Origin: Anthostomella pinea
Lineage: Eukaryota > Ascomycota > Sordariomycetes > Xylariales > Xylariaceae
Length of the DNA: 64,000 nucleotides
Assembly (NCBI GenBank): GCA_963556695.1
Contig: CAUWAG010000003.1
Coordinates: 7,626,001-7,690,000 of the forward strand
Direction of reading: 5' to 3'
Under the pieces are notes generated by a model that did not search any database, was not told the DNA's origin, and worked only from the letters and a program-made list of their open reading frames with translations. Position numbers and translations under genes: made by a program. Numbering within the stretch: position 1 is the stretch's first letter; every line of letters begins with the position of its first letter. Below, one piece after another: positions 11,889 to 23,034 of this stretch.

Positions 11889-12562
11889 CTAAGCAGCCTA
11901 AAAACCATCCCGTATCAGTATAAATGACCATCTCCTTGGATCACATGTGTTGGTAGGTGGCGTGGGCTCAGCATACCTTGACAGCGTATTTGCGTTGCGG
12001 GAAATGCGTGGATCGCTTCTTGGTCTTCTCCAGCGTCTTTGACTTCTCCTCGGGTGATAGGCGACGGCGGATGGCACGGGTTTGCTTGGGGCGGAGGTCG
12101 AGGGGCAGGTGCTTCTTGTTCTTGTAGAACAGACGCAGTTGCTGGCGCTGCTTCAGGTTGACGACGGTGAGGACTCGGGCAATCGACTTTCGCAGGTCGT
12201 GACTGTATGGGACGGAGCCAGGTCAGCGCTTCTCTTCCCATTCAATTCACCGCCCATATCGCGTGACCTCCACTAGTTGGCAGACTGCCGAGGGGTCGAT
12301 CGAGGGGTTCGCGAAAGTTCGGAAACGTACATCTTGTTCAGCTTGGAGCCGGAGGAGGTGATCTTTGCGATGCGGAGCTGACCGAGTTCGGTCTTGAGCT
12401 CGCCGAGCATCTTCATCAGGTCATCCTTGTTCTTGCTGAACAGCTGACCTGTCTTGACCTTTGCTGTGGACTGCGGGAATGTCATCACGAATTAGCTGCG
12501 AATCTCTCGGGATCGGTGGCGCTGGATATCGTGAATATGCAGGATGTCAGTCGACTTACCAT
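11889..12562 (-). CDS. RPL35: 60S ribosomal protein L35 (uL29)
   Basis: Four exons on the minus strand: 12562-12560 (only the ATG), 12470-12331, 12202-11977 and 11897-11889, giving 125 residues, the usual size of eukaryotic uL29. uL29 sits near the polypeptide exit tunnel of the large subunit. The reading runs through the family's characteristic [41 protein letters not shown] and [10 protein letters not shown] segments. Splice signals: GTAAGT after the ATG, GTACGT with ACAG, and GTATGC with TTTTTAG. The middle junction splits the Ile codon of KIHDLR. The last 9-nt exon supplies Ala-Ala-stop; reading on instead would end Val-Cys-stop, so the final exon is likely but not certain. It is divergent from GOS1 with 594 bp between the start codons. 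Confidence 0.95.
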
Positions 12563-13156
12563 CTTGAATTACAGCGTTGGGCGCGAGGAATTGGTCGGTC
12601 TCCGGTAGATGGTCGAGGTTGTCGTGAAATGCGGCCACTGTTTTTTTCAGAGTCCGAGGCAAAAGATTTGGAGATTCTCACTCGGTACCTAGGGTTGTGG
12701 GCTAAATTTCAAGGTCATGTGACTCCAGCCCGTTTAATGCATCATTTGCACTATTATGCAGCCTTTGCGGGTCTGCCGAGAACAGGGGTCCTCGGACTTT
12801 GCAACCTTGTCTGGAGCTAAGGGTCAATCAATCGCAACCTCCTTGGCCACCTGCAAGTCGCTCAAGAACGCAGTCTCACGCGCATTCGCAGCCACTTGCA
12901 ACCATTCTAAGGCGACCAGTCACAAGCTCCTCGTTTATCTTGTCTCATCAGATCTCTAGACCCAAGCTCACCTCTGCAGAAGCCATCTGCTGCTCAAGAG
13001 TGCGAGCTCGGTACTATTGCGTCACCGCCCTACGACGCAGCCGCATTCGGGACATCAGTTGCGCCTGTATTTACACCACGCCACGTAGCTCCAGGAAGCT
13101 TGGTGGTCATCGCGCTTGATCCTGGAATATAATACAGTTGTTACTCCAAACTGACG
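12563..13156. other. divergent promoter region RPL35 / GOS1
   Basis: 594 bp between the two start codons. It holds both 5' UTRs and the AACCCTAGG-like motif at 12688-12697. No coding potential is convincing. Confidence 0.5.
12688..12697 (-). promoter_or_regulatory. AACCCTAGG-like motif upstream of RPL35
   Basis: CCTAGGGTTG on the plus strand is AACCCTAGG read toward RPL35, about 126 bp upstream of its start. It shares the core with motifs upstream of RPP0 and the small acylated protein. Its position in a ribosomal-protein promoter fits the known telobox-like class, but function is inferred. Confidence 0.45.
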
Positions 13157-13970
13157 ATGGCGGCGACAACGAGCAACCAGGGCTGGGCCCAATTGCGTCA
13201 ACAGGCTCGGAACTTGGAGTCTCAAGTACGAGGAGCCCCCTAGTTATGAAATTCGGGTACGGCAGACTGACTGCGCAACTTGCAGACCGAGACTCTGTTC
13301 CACACGTACTCACAGTACTCCGCTGTAGCCAACATCCCCCCGAAACCAAGTACGGAAGAGAAAGACACAGAAGCTAAATTGGAGGACATACTGGACAAAG
13401 TAAGGCTACCTGCTTATATGTCACCATACCCAGTCGCGGGCTGTCAGGACTGACAATCATTCACAGAGGGATAACGTTGTGAATCAACTAGCCCGTCTTC
13501 TAGACTCGGAAGCGAGTCTCACATCCTCCGCCCTGAAACAGAACAACCTGTCCCTCCTCCGCGAGAAGCTGGCCGAACATAGGCGAGATCTACGCCGGCT
13601 GCGATCGCGCCTGGAGGATGCTAGGAATAAGGTGAACTTACTCTCGAACGTGCGGGACGACATCGAAACGTACAGAGCGAATAACCCGGAGGCGGCCGAG
13701 GCGGAATACATGTTGGACGAGCGGAACCGAATCGACAACAGTCACAACATGGTCGACAGTGTGTTGAGCCAAGCATACGCGACCAGCGAGAGCTTCTCCG
13801 TGCAGCGTGAGACGCTGGCCAACATCAACCGGAAAATCACAATGGCGGCGAGCCAGGTTCCGGGTATGAACTCGCTGATAAGCAGGATATCCGCGCGGAA
13901 GCGGCGGGATGGCTTCATCATGGGCGGCTTCATTACCTTCTGCTTTCTCTTCTTTTGGTTCTTCATGTGA
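13157..13970 (+). CDS. GOS1: Golgi SNARE GOS1 (GS28 family, Qb-SNARE)
   Basis: Three exons, 13157-13225, 13286-13399 and 13467-13970, encode 228 residues. Introns are 60 and 67 bp with CTGAC branch sites. All joins are in phase 0. GOS1 is a tail-anchored SNARE for intra-Golgi and endosome-to-Golgi fusion. The N-terminus (MAATTSNQGWAQLRQQARNL) matches the family, followed by a helical region. The C-terminal SNARE motif carries a central glutamine in SVQRETL, then ISARKRRDGFIMGGF and a strongly hydrophobic tail (ITFCFLFFWFFM) that serves as the membrane anchor. The length matches fungal relatives (about 220-230). Confidence 0.95.
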
Positions 13971-14349
13971 TCGGTGGGACACGTGTTGGCTGGTATGATT
14001 TGGTCTGGGAAGAATATACCTCGGTGCTGCAGATGTCAATACTGTAATATGATTTGCAAGGCGTTATGGCAACATTCGGCACGGCAAGAGGTTTTTATAT
14101 ACTGTATAGTACGGTCTGGAAGGTTGTCTGCATACCCATCGGAAAAGGCACGCACGTCCTTGGTCATATACATCTCGTAGGGACAATTTGAAGAATATCA
14201 CGTTTACCAAATGATGGTACCATTTCGTCCAGGGTGTGGATAGGGGCGTCTGGGAATGCTGATGGAATGAACTGAAGACTGAAGCTGCATGACTGTTGAG
14301 TGAAAGTTGGGTATCATCTTTGACGTATCTTACACTATCTCAACAAGGC
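13971..14349. other. convergent 3' region GOS1 / ATP10
   Basis: 379 bp between two converging genes. No open frame of note; it contains the presumed 3' UTRs of both. Confidence 0.5.
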
Positions 14350-15369
14350 CTACAGGATCTCCTTTTTCTTCCCCTTCTCCTCTTTTTTTCCTTCCTCGAG
14401 CAGCCGCTGAACACTCTTGACAAGGCTCTCGCGCTCATGGTCCTCACTGAGACCACTGCCGGCCCACCTTATCCTACACTCGGCATCGACCAGGTAGACG
14501 TAGCCGACCTTGCTATTCAACAAGCCGATGGCCTCCCGGATCTCATCCGACACGCCCTTGCGCACGACGAAGTACTTGTCCCAGTTCGGCTCGCCGACCT
14601 CCCTGCGCAGGCCGCCCATGAACAGCCTGATCAGCAGGGCCTTCATGGCGTCCTCCTCGACATTGATGCGCACGGCCTGGGCGCCGCGGTCGGTGTGCGC
14701 CTCGAGCAGCGCCGCCAGCTCCGGGTTGTGCTGCCGGGACGCGAACGTCTTGGTCTGGTCGTCGGCCCACCTACTACTAAAAACGCTGACGACGGAGACG
14801 CGGCCTTGTAGCGTCGGCGTCGTGTCGCGCGGCTCGCCGTCGTCCTTGAGCAGCGTCGTCCCGTACAGGTTCGGGAAGTACAGCGACAGGTCGCCCCGGA
14901 ACAGCCGCGGCGGCGCGATGAACGTCTTGCCCTTGTGCCACTGCAGGTTGCCCCAGTCGCGGAAGTAGGGCCGCGAGATCTTGTTCTTCAGCTCCTCGCG
15001 CCTCTGTAGGTGCTTGTCTATGTTGACGAAGTCGTCCCGCCGCTGCCGCATCGTGCGGAAGTCTAGCCCCGTGTTCTGGCCCGGCTGCGGCGGGTACGGC
15101 AGCCCGATGGGCCGGCTCAGCGGCGTCGGCGTGAATTCCTCCAGGCGCTTGCCGTAGCTTCTCGGCGCGTTCTCAAGGGGCGAAGCTGGTATGAACTTTT
15201 TGGGCGGCGGCGGCGGTGCCGAGGGGGTCGTTGAGATCTTCGCCGGCTTGGTGGTCGTTGTGGTGATCATCGTTGCTTGCTCCGCGAGACGACGGTAGGA
15301 TGTGCTGAAGGCTCGCGACTGGCACAGCCAGCAGAGCAGACTTGGTTTCCTCGCGAACGACATTCTCAA
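14350..15369 (-). CDS. ATP10: Mitochondrial ATPase complex assembly factor ATP10
   Basis: Single exon, 339 residues from the ATG at 15369 (a second ATG two codons on gives 337). ATP10 is a mitochondrial inner-membrane chaperone that helps Atp6 join the F0 sector of ATP synthase. The N-terminus is rich in Arg/Ser and lacks acidic residues (MRMSFARKPSLLCWLC, AFSTSYRRL), as in a mitochondrial presequence. It is followed by a proline-rich linker and the ATP10 domain, with conserved-looking stretches FRDWGNLQWHKGKTF, LYFPNLYGTTL, VSVVSVFSSRWADDQT and VGYVYLVDAECRIRWAGSG. The Lys/Glu-rich tail is short. It is head-to-head with the BCKDH E2 gene, which is also mitochondrial. Confidence 0.9.
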   Translation of the reverse strand: MRMSFARKPSLLCWLCQSRAFSTSYRRLAEQATMITTTTTKPAKISTTPSAPPPPPKKFIPASPLENAPRSYGKRLEEFTPTPLSRPIGLPYPPQPGQNTGLDFRTMRQRRDDFVNIDKHLQRREELKNKISRPYFRDWGNLQWHKGKTFIAPPRLFRGDLSLYFPNLYGTTLLKDDGEPRDTTPTLQGRVSVVSVFSSRWADDQTKTFASRQHNPELAALLEAHTDRGAQAVRINVEEDAMKALLIRLFMGGLRREVGEPNWDKYFVVRKGVSDEIREAIGLLNSKVGYVYLVDAECRIRWAGSGLSEDHERESLVKSVQRLLEEGKKEEKGKKKEIL

Positions 15370-15812
15370 ATGGACCGATTGAACATGGCGATATACAGAT
15401 ATGTCATGTTCTCAAGATCATGCCGAATCGAGGCGTTGACGATCAACAGTCCGGGCCGGAGTCGTCGTCGATTAGCTACGTCGCGAATAAATTTCCACCC
15501 TTAATGTCGGATCGGAGCTGCAGGAACACGGCGAGCCGACATCATGTTTGCGATTTGAGGGCTAATCGATAAGCTTGGGTGACCAATGACGGGAATATTT
15601 GTAGCTTCGCGGCCATCGTCGGCCCCAGACTGCGGGTAGCAGCGGGTCAATCGTGGGGGAGGGACAGCTCGCTCAGCTGCGGCGTCATGCCTCATTGCTC
15701 CCTCAAGCAAACATCATGTCAGCAGGCATTTCACCGTATCTTTGTCTAAGAAGTTTTTAGTTCGTTATTAGGATGTGATAGCTGCAATAATACTTTCGAT
15801 CTCACAATTACC
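15370..15812. other. divergent promoter region ATP10 / BCKDH-E2
   Basis: 443 bp between the start codons of two genes for mitochondrial proteins. No open frame is convincing. A shared bidirectional promoter is plausible. Confidence 0.5.
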
Positions 15813-17383
15813 ATGTTCCTCCAACGCGGGACTCGCGCCGTTCGGCGTCAATGGCGACTTTACCAGGGTCTAAGTCGCATCGCGGATCCCCAGGTTCGCG
15901 GTGCTTACGGGATTCCAAGGGGCTTCCACTCGACGAGGTGTGTGCAAGTGGTCAAGCCCGTGTTGCTCGCGGACATAGGCGAAGGTGAGGATATAGGATT
16001 AGACATCATCGTCATTATCATTGTCAGCTAATACTTCTTCCAGGCATCGTCGAATGCGAAATCATCCAATGGTTCGTCGAGCCCGAAGCACGCGTCGAGG
16101 AGTTCTCACCGCTATGCGAAGTACAGAGCGACAAAGCCTCCGTAGAGATCACGAGTCGGTTCTCGGGCGTCGTGAAGAAGCTATACTATGACGCGGGCGA
16201 AATGGCCAAGGTGGGCAAGCCGTTCGTAGACATCGACATACAGGGGGATGTCAAAAAGGAGGACTTGGAGGCGTTGACCGTCCCGGAGCCGGCAAAGGAG
16301 GGTGCTTCTGAGCCCTTGAATAAGGAGTCGTTGAATCAGCCTCCAGGAGCGCAAAGCTCTGGGGGCAGTAGTCGGGAAATCGCAGAGGTTGAGGTTACAG
16401 AGTCCCCGCCTCCACAGCCGAAGGGCAAACATGCGTCGCTAGCCACACCAGCCGTACGACATCGGCTGAAAGAGCTGAATATAGACATTATGGATGTCCC
16501 AGGGACCGGAAAGGACGGCAGAGTGTTGAAGGAAGACATATATAAATTCGTCGAGACGAGGGATTCGGCCAGCCAGCCTACGCAGCCGACGAGCGCATCT
16601 CTTTCAGCACACATAGATACCGAAAAGCAGACGGAAACTACCGTGCAGCTGACGAACACCCAACACCAAATGTTCAAGACCATGACACGGTCTCTGAACA
16701 TACCGCACTTCCTATACGCAGACGAGGTCGATTTCTCGCAACTCTATGAGTTGCGCCGGCGGCTGAACAAGGTGCTGTCGTCGCAGACAGTGGCCAAGGA
16801 GGGTGAAGTATCCAAGTTGTCCTACCTGCCGTTCATCATCAAGGCCGTGTCGCTGGCTATCTACCAGTACCCGATCTTAAACGCGCGCGTAGACGTCGAT
16901 CCACAGGCCGCGGCCGGCACTGGCAACGGCAAGCCAGCTCTCGTGCACCGCAGTCAGCACAACATTGGAGTGGCGATGGACACGCCGTCAGGGCTTCTGG
17001 TACCCGTGATCAAGAACGTGGGTGCGCGGAACGTACTCTCGATCGCCGCCGAGCTGGCGCGCCTGCAGACCCAGGCGGCGGCGGGCAAACTATCGCCCCA
17101 GGATCTGAGTGGCGGTACCATCACCGTGTCCAATATCGGCAACATTGGCGGTACCTATCTGTCGCCCGTGATCGTCGAGCGGGAGGTCGCCATCCTGGGC
17201 ATCGGCCGCATGCGCACCGTGCCAGCCTTCGACGACGAGGACCGGGTCATCAAGAAGCAGGTCTGCAACTTCAGCTGGAGCGCCGACCACCGCGTCGTGG
17301 ACGGGGCGACGATGGCGCGCGCGGCCGAGGTGGTGCGCCAGACTGTGGAGGAGCCCGATATGATGGTTCTGCATCTGCGGTGA
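15813..17383 (+). CDS. Branched-chain 2-oxo-acid dehydrogenase E2 (dihydrolipoyl transacylase)
   Basis: Two exons, 15813-15984 and 16044-17383, separated by a 59-bp intron (GTGAGG...CAG, branch GCTAATAC) that splits the glycine of DIGEG. The product is 503 residues. It is the E2 core of the mitochondrial complex that oxidises 2-oxo acids from Leu, Ile and Val, transferring the acyl group from lipoamide to CoA. Visible: an Arg-rich mitochondrial presequence (1-about 45), a lipoyl domain with lipoylated Lys88 in EVQSDKASVEI, a peripheral subunit-binding domain (about 190-229), and the acyltransferase domain (about 275-503) with the catalytic HRVVDG motif near the C-terminus. The lipoyl sequence and single lipoyl domain fit the branched-chain enzyme better than pyruvate or 2-oxoglutarate E2. 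Confidence 0.93.
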
Positions 17384-17515
17384 TGCTTGCGTCAGGTCAA
17401 GGAATATAGATGGCTCTGAGCAGACGGACGGTATCCCCCGCCAGGCGGTCAGCTGCGCTCACTACAGCAGAAAGATGATCAGATTTTCTTTCTTGGGGAT
17501 CTGAGATCTGACACA

Positions 17516-18091
17516 TCATATACTAGAAGCGAGTCGCAAGGCTAGGCTGGCATGCATGGTGCAGGTCGTCGTCTCCAACCAAAGCGTTTCCGCATGTAAC
17601 GGACCCTCGCTGCTGGTTGAGGTGTCTTTGCTTCGGGGTGTAAGCAGAGCCAAGACATACCCCAGTTTCCATAGCCCTTGCTCATACGTATGAACCTCTG
17701 GGGGCAGCCAATGGATCGTGGGCAGCGTGACCTCTGTGTATGCAGCTACCGGCCGCGCCGTATAAGCAATGCGATTTGACAGCTCGATATGCCATCGACT
17801 CCACCTCTGCGCTGGCTTCCGAGAAGCCGCTCGAAACCGTGGACCTGAGGGTGGGAACTGTAGGAAGGGGGAGTTTTTTCTGCTAAAGTTGGGAGAAGGA
17901 ATTGTTGAGGGTTGAAGCTTGGGGGTCGGAGGGCGTGTAGGTTGAGTAATGCGTGGGGCTGACTGGCTGATTGCTGCACAGCCGGCCGGGGCAGTCCGGG
18001 CAAAAGGGGCGACTGCTTTTATTTCGTTTTGCCTTACGGCAGTTCTCCAGAGGAACCTATGTATGGACGAGCCGTGGCGCAACAACATCAA
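17516..18091 (-). CDS. hypothetical protein, possibly mitochondrial; weak call
   Basis: An uninterrupted 191-codon frame on the minus strand. The first 35 residues are rich in Arg, His, Ala and Ser with few acids (MMLLRHGSSIHRFLWRTAVR), resembling a mitochondrial presequence, followed by a Pro/Ser-rich stretch. I recognise no domain. It could be the first exon of a longer gene, a UTR-derived frame, or spurious. It lies tail-to-tail with the BCKDH-E2 gene, only 132 bp away. Confidence 0.3.
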   Translation of the reverse strand: MMLLRHGSSIHRFLWRTAVRQNEIKAVAPFARTAPAGCAAISQSAPRITQPTRPPTPKLQPSTIPSPNFSRKNSPFLQFPPSGPRFRAASRKPAQRWSRWHIELSNRIAYTARPVAAYTEVTLPTIHWLPPEVHTYEQGLWKLGYVLALLTPRSKDTSTSSEGPLHAETLWLETTTCTMHASLALRLASSI

Positions 18092-18683
18092 AGCGTAACG
18101 TAACGTAGCGTAGCGGAAATGCGTCGACGACGCAGAGCGTGGCAGAGGGAATAATGACGTTTCGAACTGGACCTACATACAGCCTTGCCGGGAGCAATCG
18201 ACCGAATTCCCCTTTGGTGATAGGTGTTTGCTACATTTCCCACCGTAGGACTCGTCTACTGCAGGTAGCATTAGCATTGGCGGTGTGTAGATTGCATGTC
18301 ACCTTCCTCGAAAGATGGATTTCCCTGAAGAACCGGAAGTCTATATTGACCTAGATCTCGCGCCGTAACATCGTATGCGAGAGAGTTCGTACGTACTCAC
18401 TATATACTCCGGGGAAATCGAAAGTCGGAATTTCCAAAGATATTAGAAAACCCTATAAGGGCAGCTCGCAATGCAGCCCGTAAATGCAGGTGCCCTCGAA
18501 TAACCGAGCCACGATTTAACCCCCCTTCCCAGTGCCCACGTATGCGCCAGAGTCTATGCCAGAAACAATCCTCATATTCGCTTGCGAATTGACATAACGC
18601 TGATCAGTGACATGTGCAGCCATTTGACTCGCGGCATGTGCAGCCATTCTGTAGCCCTGCCTGACCCGCCTGACCCGCGCTCT
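18092..18683. other. intergenic region, no gene seen
   Basis: 592 bp between the hypothetical frame and the gluconokinase stop. It contains only short frames and is likely the gluconokinase 3' UTR plus spacer. A near-repeat of the CATGTGCAGCCATT type occurs at about 18610-18646. Confidence 0.45.
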
Positions 18684-19494
18684 CTACGCCGGACCAGGCG
18701 ACGCAACCTCGTCGATAGCCTTGACGACTCTGTCCAGCGCCTCTTTCTGCACCTGAGCTTCCGGGCCGCTCACGTCGATGCTGATCACGTCCGTCTCTTC
18801 TGCCGTCGGCGGTTCTAATATCGTAAACTGGCTGTGAACCATGTTGGCGCCCATGTAGTGCCCGTGTCGCGCGCCGACGCGCTCTTGGAGAACAGCTTCG
18901 GGGGCGTGCAGGTATATAAAGTGGAGGACGACGTCGTGCGAGTAGTAGGGGGCCACCCTGATAACGTCCCGGTATTTGCGCTTGAGCGCCGAGCAAGTGA
19001 GCACGACTCCGTCGGCGCCGGCAGCGAGTTGGCGCAAAGACTCCTCGCGCAGCAGCGTAAGCCAGTCCCATCGGTCAGCGTCCGTCAGCGGGATCCCGTT
19101 CGCCATCTTCTCTACGTTCGCTTTGGGGTGGAACTAGAGGCGCTCCGGTTAGCAGACTGCGCGCAAGACGGGTTTTGAACTTGGCATCTGGGTCGTGAGC
19201 TGGTTTATGTACCTCATCACCCTCGATATACGGCAACTTTAGAGACGTCGACAAGTGCTTGGCAACCGTCGTCTTCCCACACCCAGCAGGGCCAGTAACG
19301 AGCCAAATGTGGTGGTGGCTCGGCGCAGGCTGGCCATCGTGCTTCGCAATAGTCTTGTCCGACGTTACTGGCACAACGGCAGGGTTGATCGGTTTCGGGT
19401 TAGGTCCGAGATCACCATTTCTCGATGCAGCCATATTCGCTGGAGATGAGTGCTGCTGCCCATTCACCGAGGCCGGAGTGTCACACGATAACAT
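18684..19494 (-). CDS. Gluconokinase (GntK-type, P-loop kinase)
   Basis: Two exons on the minus strand, 19494-19213 and 19133-18684, encode 243 residues. The 79-bp intron (GTACAT...CTCTAG, branch GCTAACC) falls within the substrate region and restores GDEFHPKANVEKMANGIPL, the hallmark of the gluconokinase family. The enzyme phosphorylates D-gluconate with ATP to 6-phosphogluconate, feeding the pentose phosphate pathway in the cytosol. Visible: Walker A GPAGCGKT (68-75), LTDADRWDWL, CSALKRKYRDVIR, and a late RVGARHGHYMGANMVHSQ segment. The first 55 residues are low complexity and unusually long for the family. A second in-frame ATG at 19434 would remove 20 of them and may be the true start. 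Confidence 0.92.
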
Positions 19495-22400
19495 AATTTC
19501 TTTCTCTTTCGCGGATGGGTTTCGGTTGGTTCAACTTTGCAAAGCCAGTACGTGTGTAGGTGGTGTTATACGATATCAAGATACGAGGCGTGGTTCGTAG
19601 GTAGACTAAGTAGCAAGAGCTGGGCTCGCTATAGAACCGCGAAGCTCAATGGCGAGTGCACGAGAGCATTGAAGTGAGCCGAGGCCTGAGGGATGCTGGG
19701 GCGAAACAGAGGTGTTCAAGGAGGGAAGCAAAGCAAGGCTAAGGTAATAATGATACGAAGAAGATGGGTGGTAAGGAATCAAGGCATCGCAACAAAGGAA
19801 CAGCTGGAGGACGGCAAAGTGCCCCGAGGCGCCGACGACGGGAAGGGGATGCCTTTATGATGAGTGGACAGCGGGCATTGAGCAATGGGCACCGAGCAAT
19901 GCGCCTGAGCACTGAGCAGGAGCCGGCCGGGGCTTTGCTTTTTACATGGAAACATAATGGAAGGGATGGAAGGGATGACCCGGGCGAATTCGAGAGCGAA
20001 CATCCATGAAATACCCGGGCAGGGACGGTACGGTACTGAAATTAGGAATTTAGGAGTCGGGGCCTGTGCCACAGTGACGAATGGGAAGCTGGGAACAAGC
20101 AACTGCAACCCGGAGTTCCGTCATCTACCAGGCTAGGTACCCGATACCTGGCTACCAGGAGCTGGCGCGCGAGATTGTGCAGGATCCATTCTTCTGCATA
20201 TCCAAGAAGGCAATTCCTGGTGATGACGAGCCAATCAGGCGCGGCTGGGTGTTTAACACAATTTCCCCTTGGGGAAGATTCCGGCTCCAGCCCCTTTGCT
20301 ACTCGACATTGAATGAGGGGGTGGGGGTCTGGGAGTACCAGACAGGTACACATTTGAGAACTTGTAATGAAGTACCTTTCTCAGAGAGCCCGACGGCGAA
20401 CATCGAAGTTTCAAGTCACAAGTGGGGGGTACCTTAGACACCATCTCAAGGCGGGCGAGAGCCGACAGACAATGCCGGGTCGGGTCAAGTTGGAGCGGGA
20501 GGAAGGATGACCCGATGTCATTAATGGAAGCCGATGCTTTACCGGGGCAAACTGATCTGGGCTTTGTCAGATGAACGTCATGTGAGGTTTAAATTCCCAG
20601 ATGTGGTCCGGGGTACCAGGAACCTAATAATAAGAGATCCGAATATGCTGCTTTTCCGTCACCTCACAATGCTTCGTTCGAGCTGTGCGTCTCCACGGAC
20701 CACAGAATAGCAACAAGCAGGTAACAAGTGCGAGGTTACACGTGGCACCGATCTTGACATGGTATTTGATGTGTTGCACTGCATGCAGATGGTGCATTGT
20801 ACTGAACAGGCCGAATCTGAATCTCCGATGTGGAGGTGGATCCGGGAGAGTGCAGACTCCAGAGGGTGCAAATCGCCGAACCGAAACAAGGCGAAGCGGT
20901 CAAGTCGTGGAGGTGCGAGCCCAACAAGTCGGAGACTCGAGATTGGAAGACCAGCCACAGAGTGAAAACGACCTCGTAGCCTCATGCAAATATCTACCCC
21001 TGACCCCTCGCCATGCCAGTTAACTGGATAGTCAGTATAAGGTATGTACTATTAGAAACTCTACTATAGTCCTTGCATGTGTGGCTGTATCGGAGAGTCT
21101 CTAACGTTTTCCGTGGCTTCGGCATGACCTTGTGCGCCTTCAAGTCTTCAACCAGGTCACAAAGCTACAGGTACCCTATACGATGCGTACATATATGCTG
21201 TTGTCCTGTGTAATGACATTCTCTCTGACCGCATCAATCTGACCACGAAAAGCTGCAGCTTATCAAGTCTTTCCTATGTGGAGTATGTCAGTCACGTCCA
21301 GACTTGGGTAGTGACGGTGGTATGAATCTGAACTGCCATCCTCAGTACGTATACTCACGTATATTGCATGCTTTCAGCATGTGCATGGTGCACGGTTGCC
21401 TCACGGTTCATTACGGATGCTCCAAATAGCATCCTTTCCGTAATTCCATGAATTTGTAGAGGCCGTGTGCTAATGTTCTTGTTGGTCACGCGCCTATGCT
21501 ACCCAACGCTGGATCGGGATAGGCCATTTCAGTCCGGCTACGCTCCGGCAAACCCACCCCAATGGGCGTGCTGCCTTCACGGGTTCCATCGGCAGAACCG
21601 GGGCAGTCCATCCGGGAGGGCTCGGGGAAGACGGAAGCATCTGGGCTGAATATGGGTGTGGAAGTTTACCGCTTCAAGAAAACCTCATGCTGGTCCGGCA
21701 GGTCAACCCCGTCGTATTCGATCGTCAACAACACAATCATCATGACTATTCGGCTTACCTGTAACATACCTGTAACATACCTCTCTCCCGCACCAAGATT
21801 TGCTCGGGTCTTTGCAGGTAGCAGGCAAAACATCTTGTTCGCCCGAAAACCAAATACATGCCACCCTGCACCCCAGGCACATGGATGATTGCCCGACTCG
21901 GTCCATGCTAACATACGCAGTGAGCACCAGTGATCACGAGGACGCGATGGATTGCTCTCCGATCAACAGGTTGTCGTACACATGTACCCGCGGGTACTGT
22001 CATCCGGACAGCCGCCCGAGCAGATTGGAGCTGAACGTTCAAGCTTACCTTACAGTCGAGCGGGCGACTGCTCTCGTGACCCAAACTAGCGCTGTGCGAC
22101 CACGTGGCCAACTGCTCCCATATTCACTTGAATCACGTTGCCCGACATATGTCCGCACGTCAAAATCCAGAGCCATCGTGGATGCATGAAGGACTACTTG
22201 GGATATGGCCGATGCGTTGCGAACACTGTCTCGATGCGCGGGTTAGGCTGGGCTCTGACCCCAACCCCAACCCCGGCTGTGGATGAACTTGCGTATTGGA
22301 CGTACTCGGGTGAAAGCGTCTGCCGATAGTGACTCCGTAGCCTGAAGCACCTTACCAGAGTCTCTTTGCATCGTAGGGCACGGGTTACCAACCTTGGGGA

Positions 22401-23034
22401 ATCTAGTAACTGGAAGTTTGTGACCGAAGCAGCTTCTGACTCCTGAGTGTCGTCTTGACCCAGTATCGGCGGTCTAGTCTTGCCAGGAACTAGGGTACCA
22501 GTCCAGTATCTTCCAACTCGTGGCCATGAGCGGTGAGGTGGCAAACGCCCATGATGTGCCCCAAGAGGATCTTGTCGGTGGCGATGCTAAAGAGGCACGA
22601 GGTGCTCGCAGGAATGACCGAATGAGGAGTTGAGGAGTTGAGGAGTTGATGTGTTGAGGTGTTGAGGTTTTGGTTTTGATGGAAGCCCGATTTGGCCACC
22701 CTGTGGCGCGTGCGCTGCAATGGGAATTGGAGAGAAAACGCGGGGCGCATGAGATCCGTCTGGAATCAGACCACCTGCACCACCTGCATCAAGGTGCTGA
22801 CCAGTCTTGCCAGTGACGAGTGACGGATACATGTACAAAGTTCAAGTCTCCACTAATGAACCTCCTCTCCTCCCTGTCGCGCCTGTCTCGGGGTACACCT
22901 TCGATACTCAGAGCCTCCCGCCTACAATCCTCTAATCTCACGCCTCTAGTACTACACTACGCTCGGCTTCACTCAAGTCCGCCTTTCCAACCAACCGCTT
23001 CAACTACAACGCCGTCCGCTCCCTTTCCACCAAC
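19495..23034. other. 3.5-kb intergenic region without recognisable gene
   Basis: Only short, mutually shadowing frames, the longest about 130 codons, with no domain. It contains the gluconokinase promoter at one end, an 8-bp tandem repeat at 22624-22671, and at the other end the 5' region of DPP3, where frames from 22831 and 22856 could encode an alternative N-terminus. No tRNA or transposon signature was seen by eye. Confidence 0.5.
22624..22671 (+). repeat. 8-bp tandem repeat, six units
   Basis: Six contiguous 8-bp units related to GAGGAGTT (three exact, three degenerate) lie about 360 bp upstream of the DPP3 start. No palindrome or known binding motif is evident. Confidence 0.85.
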
